64,000 bases of DNA from Marivita hallyeonensis (GTDB lineage: Bacteria > Pseudomonadota > Alphaproteobacteria > Rhodobacterales > Rhodobacteraceae). Under the pieces are notes generated by a model. That model searched no databases, was not told the DNA's origin, and was given only the letters and a program-made list of their open reading frames with translations. The stretch spans positions 62,001-126,000 of the forward strand of contig NZ_FQXC01000004.1 in NCBI RefSeq assembly GCF_900129875.1. Reading direction: 5' to 3'. Positions 16,259 through 24,920 of this stretch are shown one piece after another. The first letter of the stretch is position 1; each line of letters starts with the position of its first letter. The position numbers and the translations under genes are program-made.

Positions 16259-18664
16259 ATGAAAACGCAAGCACGTGTGGTGGTCATAGGCGGCGGGGTC
16301 GTCGGGGTGTCAGTGCTCTACCACCTGACGAAACTCGGCTGGTCCGATGCGATGTTGGTCGAGCGGTCGGAACTGACCTCCGGCAGCACATGGCACGCGG
16401 CAGGCGGGTTTCATACGCTCAACGGCGATACCAACATGGCCGCGCTGCAGGGCTATACGATCCGTCTCTACAAGGAGCTTGAAGAGATCACCGGCATGTC
16501 CTGCGGATTGCACCACGTGGGCGGCATCACGCTCGCAGACAATCGCGACCGGTTCGACATGCTGCTCGCTGAACGGGCGAAGCATCGGTATATGGGGCTG
16601 GACACGCAGATCGTCGGACCGGAAGAGATCGCCAAGATCGCGCCGATCACCAACACCGATGGCATCCTTGGTGCACTCTACGACCCACTCGACGGCCATC
16701 TCGACCCGTCCGGGACCACCCACGCCTATGCCAAAGCGGCGCGTATGGGTGGGGCAACGATCGAAACCCATGTCATGGTGCAGGAAACCAACCAGCGCGC
16801 GGATGGCACTTGGGACGTGGTCACCGACAAGGGCACGATCCACGCGGAACACGTGGTCAACGCGGGCGGCCTTTGGGCGCGCGAGGTGGGCGCGATGGCG
16901 GGCGTCTACCTGCCGCTGCACCCGATGGAACATCAGTACATCGTCACCGATGAGATCGCAGATATCTACGAGCGTAGCGAAGAACACCCGCATGTGATGG
17001 ACCCGGCAGGCGAAAGCTATCTCCGCCAGGAAGGGCGCGGCCTGTGCATCGGGTTCTATGAACAGCCCTGCCGCCCGTGGGCGGTCGATGGCACACCGTG
17101 GAGCTTTGGCCACGAACTCCTGCCCGACGACTTTGACAAGATCGAAGACAGCATCGCCTTCGCCTACCAGCGCTTCCCAGTCCTTGAGACCGCGGGCGTC
17201 AAATCGGTGATCCACGGGCCATTCACCTTCGCCCCCGATGGCAACCCGCTCGTTGGCCTCGTCCCCGGACTGCGCAACTACTGGTCCGCATGCGGCGTGA
17301 TGGCAGGCTTCAGCCAGGGCGGCGGTGTCGGCCTGATGCTCGCGCAGTGGATGGTCGAGGGCGAATGCGAGCGGGACGTCAGCGCGATGGACGTCGCGCG
17401 GTTCGGCGACTGGATCAGCCCGGGCTACACGCTGCCGAAGGTGATCGAAAACTACCAGAAACGCTTTTCCGTCAGCTATCCCAATGAAGAACTCCCCGCT
17501 GCGCGACCCAACCGCACGACCCCGATGTACGACATTTTCGACCAGATGGGCGCGGTCTGGGGCGCGCAATTTGGGCTTGAGGTGGTGAACTACTTCGCCA
17601 ACGACGGCGAAGACCGCTACGAGACCCCCAGTTTCCGCCGATCCAATGCCTTCGACGCCACCGCGCGCGAGGTGAAGGCCGTCCGGGAAGCCGTTGGAAT
17701 CAATGAGATTCACAACTTCGGAAAGTACGAGGTCACCGGCCCGAATGCCCGCGACTGGCTTGACCGCATCATGGCAGGCCGCGTGCCGAAACCGGGCCGC
17801 CTGTCGCTGACCCCGATGCTGTCCCATAAGGGCAAACTGATCGGCGATTTCACCATCTCCTGCCTGTCGGACACGCATTTCCACCTGACCGCCAGCTACG
17901 GCGCGCAAGCTTATCACATGCGCTGGTTCGAACAGCACGCGCAGGACGGCGTGACCGTGCGCAATGTGTCGGACACGCTGACCGGATTTCAGATCGCCGG
18001 ACCGAACGCCCGAAAGGTGCTGGACGCCGTGACCCGCGATGCGACCGACCTGCGGTTCATGGACGTGCGCGCGATGACCATCGGCACGACGCCCTGCCTC
18101 GTGCAGCGGGTCAGCTACACGGGCGGCTTGGGGTACGAGATCTATTGCGAACCCGTGGCGCAGCGTCAGCTCTGGCACACGCTATGGAGCTCCGGTCAGG
18201 ACCACGGCATGCGCCCCTTCGGAATGCGGGCGATGATGTCGCTGCGCCTCGACAAGTTCTTCGGGTCTTGGCTGTCGGAGTTCTCACCCGACTATACCCC
18301 GGCCGAAACTGGCATGGATCGTTTCATCGCGTTCAAGAAAAACACCGACTTCATCGGGCGCGCCGCGGCAGAGGCCGAGAGGTCCAATTCGCCCGAACGA
18401 ACCCTTGTTGCCTTCGAGGTCGATGCGCAGGACGCCGATGTGCAGGGCTATGAACCCGTCTGGGTCGACGGTGAGGTGCGCGGCTTTTGCACCTCGGGCG
18501 GGTACTCGCACCACGCGGGCAAGTCTATCGCTCTGGCCCTGATCCCGCGCGACCATGCTCAGGATGGAACCAAAGCGAAAATCGAAATTCTGGGCCAAAT
18601 GTGCGACGCAACGCTCATCACCACCCCGCTTTACGATGCGGACGGGGCGCAGATGCGCGGCTAG
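16259..18664 (+). CDS. FAD-dependent oxidoreductase with GcvT domains, paralogue (dimethylglycine/sarcosine dehydrogenase-like)
   Basis: This 801-residue protein has the same layout as the divergent neighbour: N-terminal FAD-binding VVVIGGGVVGVSVLYHL, the GSTWHAAGG motif with the presumptive flavin-linking histidine, the FAO_M region, and C-terminal GcvT folate-binding domains (FGKYEVTGPNARDWLDRIMA, SYTGGLGYEIYCEP). The start ATG at 16259 gives the family-typical MKTQARVVVIGGG N-terminus; the frame runs 31 codons further upstream without a good site. Substrates are probably methylated glycines from glycine betaine breakdown or similar osmolytes; which of the two acts on which cannot be told from sequence. 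Confidence 0.93.
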   Translation: MKTQARVVVIGGGVVGVSVLYHLTKLGWSDAMLVERSELTSGSTWHAAGGFHTLNGDTNMAALQGYTIRLYKELEEITGMSCGLHHVGGITLADNRDRFDMLLAERAKHRYMGLDTQIVGPEEIAKIAPITNTDGILGALYDPLDGHLDPSGTTHAYAKAARMGGATIETHVMVQETNQRADGTWDVVTDKGTIHAEHVVNAGGLWAREVGAMAGVYLPLHPMEHQYIVTDEIADIYERSEEHPHVMDPAGESYLRQEGRGLCIGFYEQPCRPWAVDGTPWSFGHELLPDDFDKIEDSIAFAYQRFPVLETAGVKSVIHGPFTFAPDGNPLVGLVPGLRNYWSACGVMAGFSQGGGVGLMLAQWMVEGECERDVSAMDVARFGDWISPGYTLPKVIENYQKRFSVSYPNEELPAARPNRTTPMYDIFDQMGAVWGAQFGLEVVNYFANDGEDRYETPSFRRSNAFDATAREVKAVREAVGINEIHNFGKYEVTGPNARDWLDRIMAGRVPKPGRLSLTPMLSHKGKLIGDFTISCLSDTHFHLTASYGAQAYHMRWFEQHAQDGVTVRNVSDTLTGFQIAGPNARKVLDAVTRDATDLRFMDVRAMTIGTTPCLVQRVSYTGGLGYEIYCEPVAQRQLWHTLWSSGQDHGMRPFGMRAMMSLRLDKFFGSWLSEFSPDYTPAETGMDRFIAFKKNTDFIGRAAAEAERSNSPERTLVAFEVDAQDADVQGYEPVWVDGEVRGFCTSGGYSHHAGKSIALALIPRDHAQDGTKAKIEILGQMCDATLITTPLYDADGAQMRG

Positions 18665-18673
18665 ACTGCGGCC

Positions 18674-19279
18674 ATGACCGAAGTTGCCATCCTGATTCCC
18701 GCCGCAGGTGCCAGCCGCCGCATGCGCGGCACCGACAAATTGTTGGAAAGGGTCGACGGTCAGCCGCTTTTGCGTCTTGTGGCGGAACAGGCTTGCACCG
18801 TGGCAGCCCCGGTGATCGTCACGCTGGCAGAGGACGCTGACACGCGGGCGAAAGCGCTCGATGGGCTGTCCGTGCGGATCGTGCTCGTCAAGGACGCGGC
18901 AGAAGGCATGTCGGCGTCTCTGCGTGCCGCCGCGCGGGCGGTACCCGACACGACCGATGGCCTGCTCATCCGGCCAGCCGATATGCCGGACCTCACAGCC
19001 GACGACTTGCGCCATGTCATCAGTGCCTTTGTCGAGGCGGGCGGCAAAGACATCGTGCAAGGCACGGGCGCGGACGGGACACCCGGCCACCCTGTGGTGT
19101 TCCCGATCAGCCTTGTGCGGGACTTCGACACGCTGTCAGGAGATGCCGGTGCGCGGTCGATCCTGAAGGCGCACCGGAACCGCGTTCGATACGTGCCACT
19201 CCCGCAGGACCACGCCCTCACCGACCTCGACACACCCGAAGATTGGGCCGCGTGGCGTGCGCGAAATCCGGGTCGCTAA
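18674..19279 (+). CDS. MobA-like nucleotidyltransferase (molybdenum cofactor cytidylyltransferase type)
   Basis: This 201-residue enzyme of the NTP_transf_3 family has the N-terminal nucleotide-binding loop LIPAAGASRRMRGTDKLLE and the metal-site motif IRPADMPDL. It also has the GTPGHPVVFP block typical of MocA/MobA-like cytidylyl- or guanylyltransferases that attach CMP or GMP to molybdopterin. It begins nine bases after the oxidoreductase stop and is probably co-transcribed with it. No molybdenum enzyme is coded nearby, so the acceptor cofactor is an inference from family. Confidence 0.85.
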   Translation: MTEVAILIPAAGASRRMRGTDKLLERVDGQPLLRLVAEQACTVAAPVIVTLAEDADTRAKALDGLSVRIVLVKDAAEGMSASLRAAARAVPDTTDGLLIRPADMPDLTADDLRHVISAFVEAGGKDIVQGTGADGTPGHPVVFPISLVRDFDTLSGDAGARSILKAHRNRVRYVPLPQDHALTDLDTPEDWAAWRARNPGR

Positions 19280-19300
19280 CCTGTAGATAAGTCTGCGGAC

Positions 19301-19333
19301 AAAAAAAATGGAACAGCTCTCCCCAACTGTCCC
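19301..19333 (-). terminator. Rho-independent terminator on the minus strand
   Basis: On the minus strand, stem GGGACAG / CTGTTCC with a ten-base loop is followed by A and eight Ts. It lies about 157 bases beyond the stop of the convergent oxidase-family gene at 19490. It therefore ends either a long 3' UTR or a separate small RNA transcribed from 19334-19489. Confidence 0.7.
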
Positions 19334-19489
19334 ACCTTTTCCGGTTGCTGCCACTTTCGGGCGCTGCCGTGTGAAATTGTCGCGCGCTCCCCAGCGCTGG
19401 ACGGACATTACTCAAGTTTTGCTTCAAGGCAAGGCGAAAAGTGACAAAGGCGTGATGTACGGCTTGGCTCTGATCGGCCAAAGATGACC

Positions 19490-20044
19490 CTACGGCACCC
19501 GCCATTCACCCGCCCAGTTGTCAGACGCCTTGAAAACAGCGCGTCTGTGCGGATCGACGAGTTGCATCAGCTCGATCTGATCGATCTTGCATGTCAACAC
19601 GGTGAACCAGTCTTCGGTCGCCAATTTGGTGTAGGCATCGGCGCGGGGGATCGGTGTTCCGGGCGTGGGTGAGGCCCCATACGCGATGCGAGACCCGTCC
19701 GGCACACGTGACCATTTGTGACGCACGTCCTCGCCAGAGCGGATGTCCACCGATGTGGACAACCTGATCTGTAGTTTCGGCTTTACGTCCCAAATATGAA
19801 GCTGGGCAAACGGATGCACCGCAAGCGATCGCACCTTGTCCGAGCCGCCATCGGTGTGCACCTCCGCGGTTCCGGCGACACGATCCGCACCGCGCAGAAC
19901 GACGGTGCGTGCTTCGGGATACCCGTCCGGCGAGACGGTTGCAAAGGTCGGATGCCGGGCGGCGGCACGCTTGTCTGCGACGCCGCGCGACAGGCGCTGC
20001 CAGCCAAGGTCGAGGAAGTCGGACAAGGCTTTGGTGTCACTCAT
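19490..20044 (-). CDS. Pyridoxamine 5'-phosphate oxidase family protein
   Basis: This 184-residue protein has the split-barrel FMN-binding fold of the PNPOx-like family. Visible blocks are HPTFATVSPDGYPEARTVVLRG (flavin-binding strand region), the VRSLAVHPFAQLHIWD segment and the C-terminal WFTVLTCKIDQIELMQL. It is shorter than true PdxH and lacks the C-terminal PdxH tail, so it is more likely a general flavin- or heme-binding relative than a vitamin B6 enzyme. It overlaps the upstream lipocalin-like gene by eight bases and is the last gene of that operon. Confidence 0.85.
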   Translation of the reverse strand: MSDTKALSDFLDLGWQRLSRGVADKRAAARHPTFATVSPDGYPEARTVVLRGADRVAGTAEVHTDGGSDKVRSLAVHPFAQLHIWDVKPKLQIRLSTSVDIRSGEDVRHKWSRVPDGSRIAYGASPTPGTPIPRADAYTKLATEDWFTVLTCKIDQIELMQLVDPHRRAVFKASDNWAGEWRVP

Positions 20045-21077
20045 AACCGGTCATCTCCAGATACCCTTTGCCCGAATGACTGCCCTCGACGGTCACCGGC
20101 CCTTCCCAATACGGGATCGAAACGCCCATCCAGGCATTCGGGTTCAGTGCCTTCACTGTGACGTCCACGTCTCGCTCGGGTAATTGCACCGCCCAACGGG
20201 TCGGAATGTCCCGACCCGCGACACGGGTGATGTCCAACGGCTGCGCGCGGAATGCCCCGTTCGGAAAGGCGGTCGTGGTTCCGTCGGGCGCGATCCAGGT
20301 GGCCGAGGAGAATGACGTGCCATCGGTCTCGCGCAGGAGGAATCCCATCAATTTGTCGCCGCTGTCAAAGGACAATGAGAACCAATCCCAACCCGATTGG
20401 GTGTCCGCCAGAGGTTGCGACGACCATTCCCGGTCAAGCCAGGCGGAACCGGTCACCGCGACCTCACCGCCCGGTAAAGTCAGAGAGCCCGACACACGGA
20501 AATAGGGCTGCGAGTAGTAGTAGCTCGCCTGCCCCTGATCCGATTTCACAGAATACCCGGCATCGCCATGAAAGACCAAAGGCCCTTCGGCCAGCAAGTT
20601 GAGGTCATAAGCGAACTCGGCTCCGCGTGCGGTCAGCCGCATGTCGTCAAAGGACGGGCCTGCCATACGCCAGTCGTCGATCCACGCATTGAACGGCTGC
20701 ACGGTGACCCCCGCCTGCCCTATCCCGCCCCGCGCGATGCGTTCGGCGACGTAGTGGGCGTCCTCCGTTGTGAGCGCGGCATGCGCGAACCAGACCTGCG
20801 GGTCCCCCCAGCCATCGGCGGTTTCGGGGGCAAGCGCGGAGCGGAAAAGCGTCCATTGTACGCCGTAGGGCGTTCCATCCTCCGCTTCGAGGTTCGCGGT
20901 CAGGTACCACCATTCGATCCGAAAATCGGGATGCGGTCCGTGATCCTGCGGGAAGTCGAACCTATAGCCCGCACGCGGGACCGCGAAATCATCAGCCTCG
21001 GTACCCAGCCCGGCAAAACCCTGCGCCTGCGCCAATGCGGGCAGCAACAACAGGATCAGAAGAACCCTAGCGATCAT
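20037..21077 (-). CDS. Secreted lipocalin-like protein (AttH / carotenoid 1,2-hydratase family)
   Basis: This ~346-residue exported protein has a signal peptide (MIARVLLILLLLPALAQAQG) and a double lipocalin-like barrel of the AttH/CrtC family. Family blocks are RFDFPQDHGPHPDFRIEWWY (residues ~40-60), the VQWTLFRSALAP strand and the WLDREWSSQ motif near residue 215. The ATG at 21077 is preferred to a TTG six bases upstream; either way the start lies inside the end of the permease gene, so translation is coupled. With the FtsX-like permease and LolD-like ATPase upstream it makes an AttEFGH-type cluster, probably handling a lipid or hydrophobic molecule at the envelope. Confidence 0.85.
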   Translation of the reverse strand: MIARVLLILLLLPALAQAQGFAGLGTEADDFAVPRAGYRFDFPQDHGPHPDFRIEWWYLTANLEAEDGTPYGVQWTLFRSALAPETADGWGDPQVWFAHAALTTEDAHYVAERIARGGIGQAGVTVQPFNAWIDDWRMAGPSFDDMRLTARGAEFAYDLNLLAEGPLVFHGDAGYSVKSDQGQASYYYSQPYFRVSGSLTLPGGEVAVTGSAWLDREWSSQPLADTQSGWDWFSLSFDSGDKLMGFLLRETDGTSFSSATWIAPDGTTTAFPNGAFRAQPLDITRVAGRDIPTRWAVQLPERDVDVTVKALNPNAWMGVSIPYWEGPVTVEGSHSGKGYLEMTGYE

Positions 21078-23463
21078 TGGCAAAGACCTTGAGCAGACTG
21101 GACGGCGGCGTGCGCGACAACCGGAACGCCGGCCAGAGGGCCGCGACCGCAGCGGCTACGATGGCGAAGAGGCTCAGCACAGCGTAGTGGCCCGGGAACA
21201 GGTACATCGGCAATTGCCATCCGAATGCTTCAACATTCACATATGCAAGCAGCACCCAAGCAAGGAGCAATCCCAGCGGAATGGCCAGCAGCGTGGTCAG
21301 CAAAGCAAGGATGACAGACCGCAACAGCTCCAACCGACCCAGATCACGGCGCGTCATGCCCAACGCCCAGACCGGCGCCAGTTGCGGAACGCGCAAAGAG
21401 GCGAGTGTGAGCAGGCTCATCAGAATGGCAAAGGCGGCGACACCAAGCGTGAGCACGTTCAATGCGCCAGTGATGGTGAAGGTGCGCTCGAACACGCTGA
21501 GGGAAAACGCCTTGATGCGCGCCTGATCGATGACCGCGGCCGGTGGCAGACCCAAGTCGTCCAGCAAGATGCGCGTCAGCGCCTCCGGGTCCTCGGTCCG
21601 TACGCCGAATTGCGTGGCGATCTGGTCTGGATAGATCGAGCGGAACAGCGTTTCCGACATCACCGCCTGCCCCAAGGGATTTCCATAGTCGGCAACAATG
21701 CCCGCGATCGGCAACGTGACATCCGGTGCCACACGCACCGGATCGCCGACCCATAGTCCCGCACGCCGCGCCAGTTGCTCACTCACCACAACCGCATCTT
21801 CGTCCGCAACCTGTGACCAGACATCACCAGACCGGTCGAGAAAAAGCCAATTCTCGCGGTAGGTTGGCCCGACACGCACTCCGAAGAGGTCGGACGGCAC
21901 GCCGGCAATCTCGGTTTCGACAGACAGCAGCGGCAGCACTTCCCGCGCCTCGTTGCGCAGCACGGTCTCAACTTCGGCACTCCGCGCCTCATCCTCGATC
22001 TGAACGAAAAGCTCGGGCGCCAACCGTTGGTCAAGGAAGTCGACAAAAGTCACACGAAAGCTCGACACCATGGTCGACACGCCGACATTTGCCGCCGTCG
22101 CCAGAAGCAGCGCCATCAGCGCAAGGCTCAGCCCCGGCACTTGCTGCCGTGTGTCAGCCCAAAACCATTGCCAGATGACAGTCGTCGAGAGGCGTTCTGC
22201 CAGTCCCACTGCGCTGCGCAGCATGAGCGGAAGGATCAAGGCCGCCCCGATCAGAACACAAGCCAGCAAGGCAAAACTGAGCAGCAGCCCCTGCCCCCAG
22301 ATCGCAATCCCGGCACCAAGACCGAAAAGACCAAGCGCCACTGCGCCCAACCGCGTGGCACCTGACCCGGACGCAACGGACCATGCGCGCGGTCGTGCGC
22401 TTTCGAGGATGCTCATATGCGCGATCTTCCAAAGCGCTCCCGCCGCGGCAATCGCGGTTCCGCCAAGGGCAATGGCCATGCCGGACACCCACCATTCCGG
22501 ACGCAGTTGCAACGTTCCGGCGACCTGTGCGCCGTAAAGGCCCTGCACAGTCGCCGCGACATTCGGCAAAAGCACGGACGCCATCACGTAGCCCAAGGCC
22601 ACCCCAACCGCGCCCGCCAGCACCGCAAAGACCACCAGCTCGGCGATCGTCAGGACAACGAGCGTCCGCAAAGGCACACCAAGCGCGCGCAATGTCCGCA
22701 CCATCCCGCGGCGTTGCTCGAACGCCAATGAAATCGTGCCATGGACGATGAAAATCCCGACGGCAAAGCTCAGAAGCCCGAAAGCGGTCAGGTTGAGGTG
22801 AAAGCTGTCGGTCAGCCGGTTGGCACCCGCGTCTTGCGCGGGCTGTCTCGTCAGATCGGGCGCAACGGCGCTAAGCGGCGGTAGGCCCATGGGCTGAACG
22901 CGGGCAAGCGTCAGACGGCTCAGTTGTCCGTCTGCCTCTAACAGCCTTTGCGCCGCGCCGATATCGGTCACAGCGATGCCCGGCGCGATGCCCTCGTCAA
23001 TCAGGATGCGCTGCGGGATTTGGCCCTCCAGACGATCCGCCGTTTCGGCATTGGCGAAGACCAGCTCTCCTTCCAGGAACGCACCAAGGTCTGCGTCCGC
23101 GTTCATCGCCACCGGCGCCATCGTGCCCGGTGCGGTCAGCGGGTCGATCCCTAAAACGCGCACCCGTCCGCGATCCGCATCCAATCGCCCTTCAAGGATC
23201 GGCGACACCTGCCACCCTGCCCGCCTCAACGCGACATACGTATCTTGCGGAACCGTGCCACCCGCACGCGGGACCAGTTGATCGAACTGCCCTTCGCCCA
23301 GAGTTGCCGCTGCCGCGTCATAGCTCGCGCGGGCCTCTGCATTGATCGCCTGCACGCCCGACCACAACGCGGTCGCAAGCGCCAGCCCGGCGATCAGCGC
23401 GAAGAACTGCAGCCAATTCCGACGCCAGTGGGACAGGAGCGCTGTGAAAACGGTCAACGTCAC
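21067..23463 (-). CDS. FtsX-like ABC transporter permease
   Basis: This 798-residue inner-membrane protein has an N-terminal span (residues ~15-40), a large periplasmic domain, two sets of FtsX-type transmembrane segments (about 220-345 and 670-790) and a central group of helices around 375-465. This ten-span layout is that of the LolCE/MacB-related AttG-like permeases (8-10 spans, ~800 residues). It overlaps the ATPase gene by four bases (ATGA) and the AttH-like gene by 11. Such proteins use ATP to drive conformational changes across the periplasm rather than classic transport. Confidence 0.9.
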   Translation of the reverse strand: MTLTVFTALLSHWRRNWLQFFALIAGLALATALWSGVQAINAEARASYDAAAATLGEGQFDQLVPRAGGTVPQDTYVALRRAGWQVSPILEGRLDADRGRVRVLGIDPLTAPGTMAPVAMNADADLGAFLEGELVFANAETADRLEGQIPQRILIDEGIAPGIAVTDIGAAQRLLEADGQLSRLTLARVQPMGLPPLSAVAPDLTRQPAQDAGANRLTDSFHLNLTAFGLLSFAVGIFIVHGTISLAFEQRRGMVRTLRALGVPLRTLVVLTIAELVVFAVLAGAVGVALGYVMASVLLPNVAATVQGLYGAQVAGTLQLRPEWWVSGMAIALGGTAIAAAGALWKIAHMSILESARPRAWSVASGSGATRLGAVALGLFGLGAGIAIWGQGLLLSFALLACVLIGAALILPLMLRSAVGLAERLSTTVIWQWFWADTRQQVPGLSLALMALLLATAANVGVSTMVSSFRVTFVDFLDQRLAPELFVQIEDEARSAEVETVLRNEAREVLPLLSVETEIAGVPSDLFGVRVGPTYRENWLFLDRSGDVWSQVADEDAVVVSEQLARRAGLWVGDPVRVAPDVTLPIAGIVADYGNPLGQAVMSETLFRSIYPDQIATQFGVRTEDPEALTRILLDDLGLPPAAVIDQARIKAFSLSVFERTFTITGALNVLTLGVAAFAILMSLLTLASLRVPQLAPVWALGMTRRDLGRLELLRSVILALLTTLLAIPLGLLLAWVLLAYVNVEAFGWQLPMYLFPGHYAVLSLFAIVAAAVAALWPAFRLSRTPPSSLLKVFANDR

Positions 23464-24116
23464 GCAAGGCGACCCTGGCTCAGGTGTACGTGGCGGCTCA
23501 TCCGGTCCGCGACGGCCTGCGAATGCGTCACAACCATCAACGCGGCCCCCGTTTCGGTCACCAGCGCAAGCATCTGGTCCAGCACCTCTGCCGCCGTGGC
23601 TTCGTCAAGATTGCCTGTCGGCTCATCCGCCAAAACAAGGCGTGGACGGGCGGCCAGCGTCCGTGCAATGGCGACACGTTGCTGTTGACCGCCGGAAATC
23701 GCTTCGGGGTATTTCTCGAGATGCGGCGTCAGACCCAGCGCCTTTGCCAGTGCCGCGACCTGCGTCGGATCGTGGCGCCCGGAGAGCCGCGCCTGGAACG
23801 CAATGTTCGCGGCCACGGTCAGGGATGGGATAAGGTTGAACTGCTGAAACACCACGCCGACCTCGGACCGCCGCAACGCGGCGCGCGCCGTATCGTCCAT
23901 CTCTGTGATGTCCTGACCGTTCACGCGGATCACGCCGCTGTCGACCACGTCCAGCCCGCCAACAAGATGCAGAAGCGTGCTTTTTCCCGACCCGGATTCA
24001 CCGGTGAGTGCCAGTGTTTCGCCGGCCTGCATCTGCAGGTCGACACCGCGCAGCACCGGTGTCGCTCCGTCCGCCCCGGCGAACGATTTGGTCACATTCT
24101 CAACGCTCAATACCAT
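23460..24116 (-). CDS. ABC transporter ATP-binding protein, LolD/MacB type
   Basis: This 218-residue nucleotide-binding subunit powers the FtsX-like permease encoded immediately downstream. It has Walker A GESGSGKST (near residue 38), Q-loop FQQFNLIPSLTV, signature ISGGQQQRVAIARTL, Walker B LVLADEPTGNLDEATA and the His-switch VVTHSQAVADR. Sequence and length are of the LolD/MacB-ATPase class. It is the first gene of the operon running to 19490, and is divergent from the membrane protein at 24216 with 99 bases between. Confidence 0.94.
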   Translation of the reverse strand: MVLSVENVTKSFAGADGATPVLRGVDLQMQAGETLALTGESGSGKSTLLHLVGGLDVVDSGVIRVNGQDITEMDDTARAALRRSEVGVVFQQFNLIPSLTVAANIAFQARLSGRHDPTQVAALAKALGLTPHLEKYPEAISGGQQQRVAIARTLAARPRLVLADEPTGNLDEATAAEVLDQMLALVTETGAALMVVTHSQAVADRMSRHVHLSQGRLA

Positions 24117-24215
24117 GGGGGTCAGGTATCACGCCTGACCGTCAGGGAAAGCCCCACCACGGAAAAACCCGTTGGGCGCTTTGCCGTCCGCATCCAAGAT
24201 GCTACCTCGCTCAAC

Positions 24216-24920
24216 ATGAGTGTGTTCATTCTGACCCCCGACACGGTGCTGAACCCCAAGGCGTTGGAAACCGGTTCGGTTCCCCGAAAAGTCCTGCATC
24301 GCATCGCTTTCCTGCCGCGCGGTGGCGGGCTTGGCCTGATTGCGCGGGTCATCATGGAAAACGAGCCGCTGCGCTATTTCATTGCGCTGTCGCCCTTCGT
24401 CATCGCCATGTTCATCTGGCGCGACCTCGCGCTACCGATTTCGCAAGCGCCCGTCGCCATGATCATCGTGATCGGCTTTTTCGAGATGAAGGTCCTGCGC
24501 ATGTCGCCCGAGAAGCGCGCAAAGCTGATGTCTGAAGACGACGCCGACCGTGTGCTGGACATGTTCCGCTACCGCGCGCGTCAGGTATTAAGCAAGATCG
24601 CGGCGCACCGGCAGCAGCGCTCTGGCGAATTGATGCTGGTCGTCGAGCAAAGCGAGCTGGCGCATGTCACACCGCTGACTCTTGTCTCTTTGCAGACGTC
24701 GAATGGCAAGCCGCGGATTTTGGAACTGGACGGGATCGAACAAACCCTTTTGAAATCAGACCTGTTCGACGACGCCTTCACAGTGCGTGACCTGCACCGC
24801 GCCAATCTGCGCGAGGACGTGTTTCTGCGGAGCGAGCGCTTTGACACTCGTGGCGTGTCGGGCCACGCGCGCCTTGCCGCGATCCTGGATCGCCCGTCGT
24901 CTCAGGAAGCCCCGGCATGA
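24216..24920 (+). CDS. Membrane-associated hypothetical protein upstream of MoxR
   Basis: This 234-residue protein has two adjacent hydrophobic segments (residues ~50-90, PLRYFIALSPFVIAMFIW and APVAMIIVIGFFEMKVL) flanked by soluble regions. The large C-terminal part (~100-234) is hydrophilic and predicted to be cytoplasmic. I do not recognise the family. The ATG at 24216 is taken because the frame upstream overlaps the opposite ATPase gene. The stop overlaps the MoxR-type ATPase start (ATGA), so it is first in a three-gene operon with the AAA ATPase and VWA protein and may anchor that module at the membrane. Confidence 0.75.
   Translation: MSVFILTPDTVLNPKALETGSVPRKVLHRIAFLPRGGGLGLIARVIMENEPLRYFIALSPFVIAMFIWRDLALPISQAPVAMIIVIGFFEMKVLRMSPEKRAKLMSEDDADRVLDMFRYRARQVLSKIAAHRQQRSGELMLVVEQSELAHVTPLTLVSLQTSNGKPRILELDGIEQTLLKSDLFDDAFTVRDLHRANLREDVFLRSERFDTRGVSGHARLAAILDRPSSQEAPA

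Noticed and set aside
16310-18178. 622-codon open frame antisense to the second FAD/GcvT gene
   Set aside because: Same reason: a shadow of a well-supported enzyme, with no domain or ribosome-binding site.
16259-18664. DMSP demethylase (DmdA)
   Set aside because: DmdA is a GcvT-like protein of ~370 residues without an FAD domain; both proteins here have full N-terminal flavin domains.
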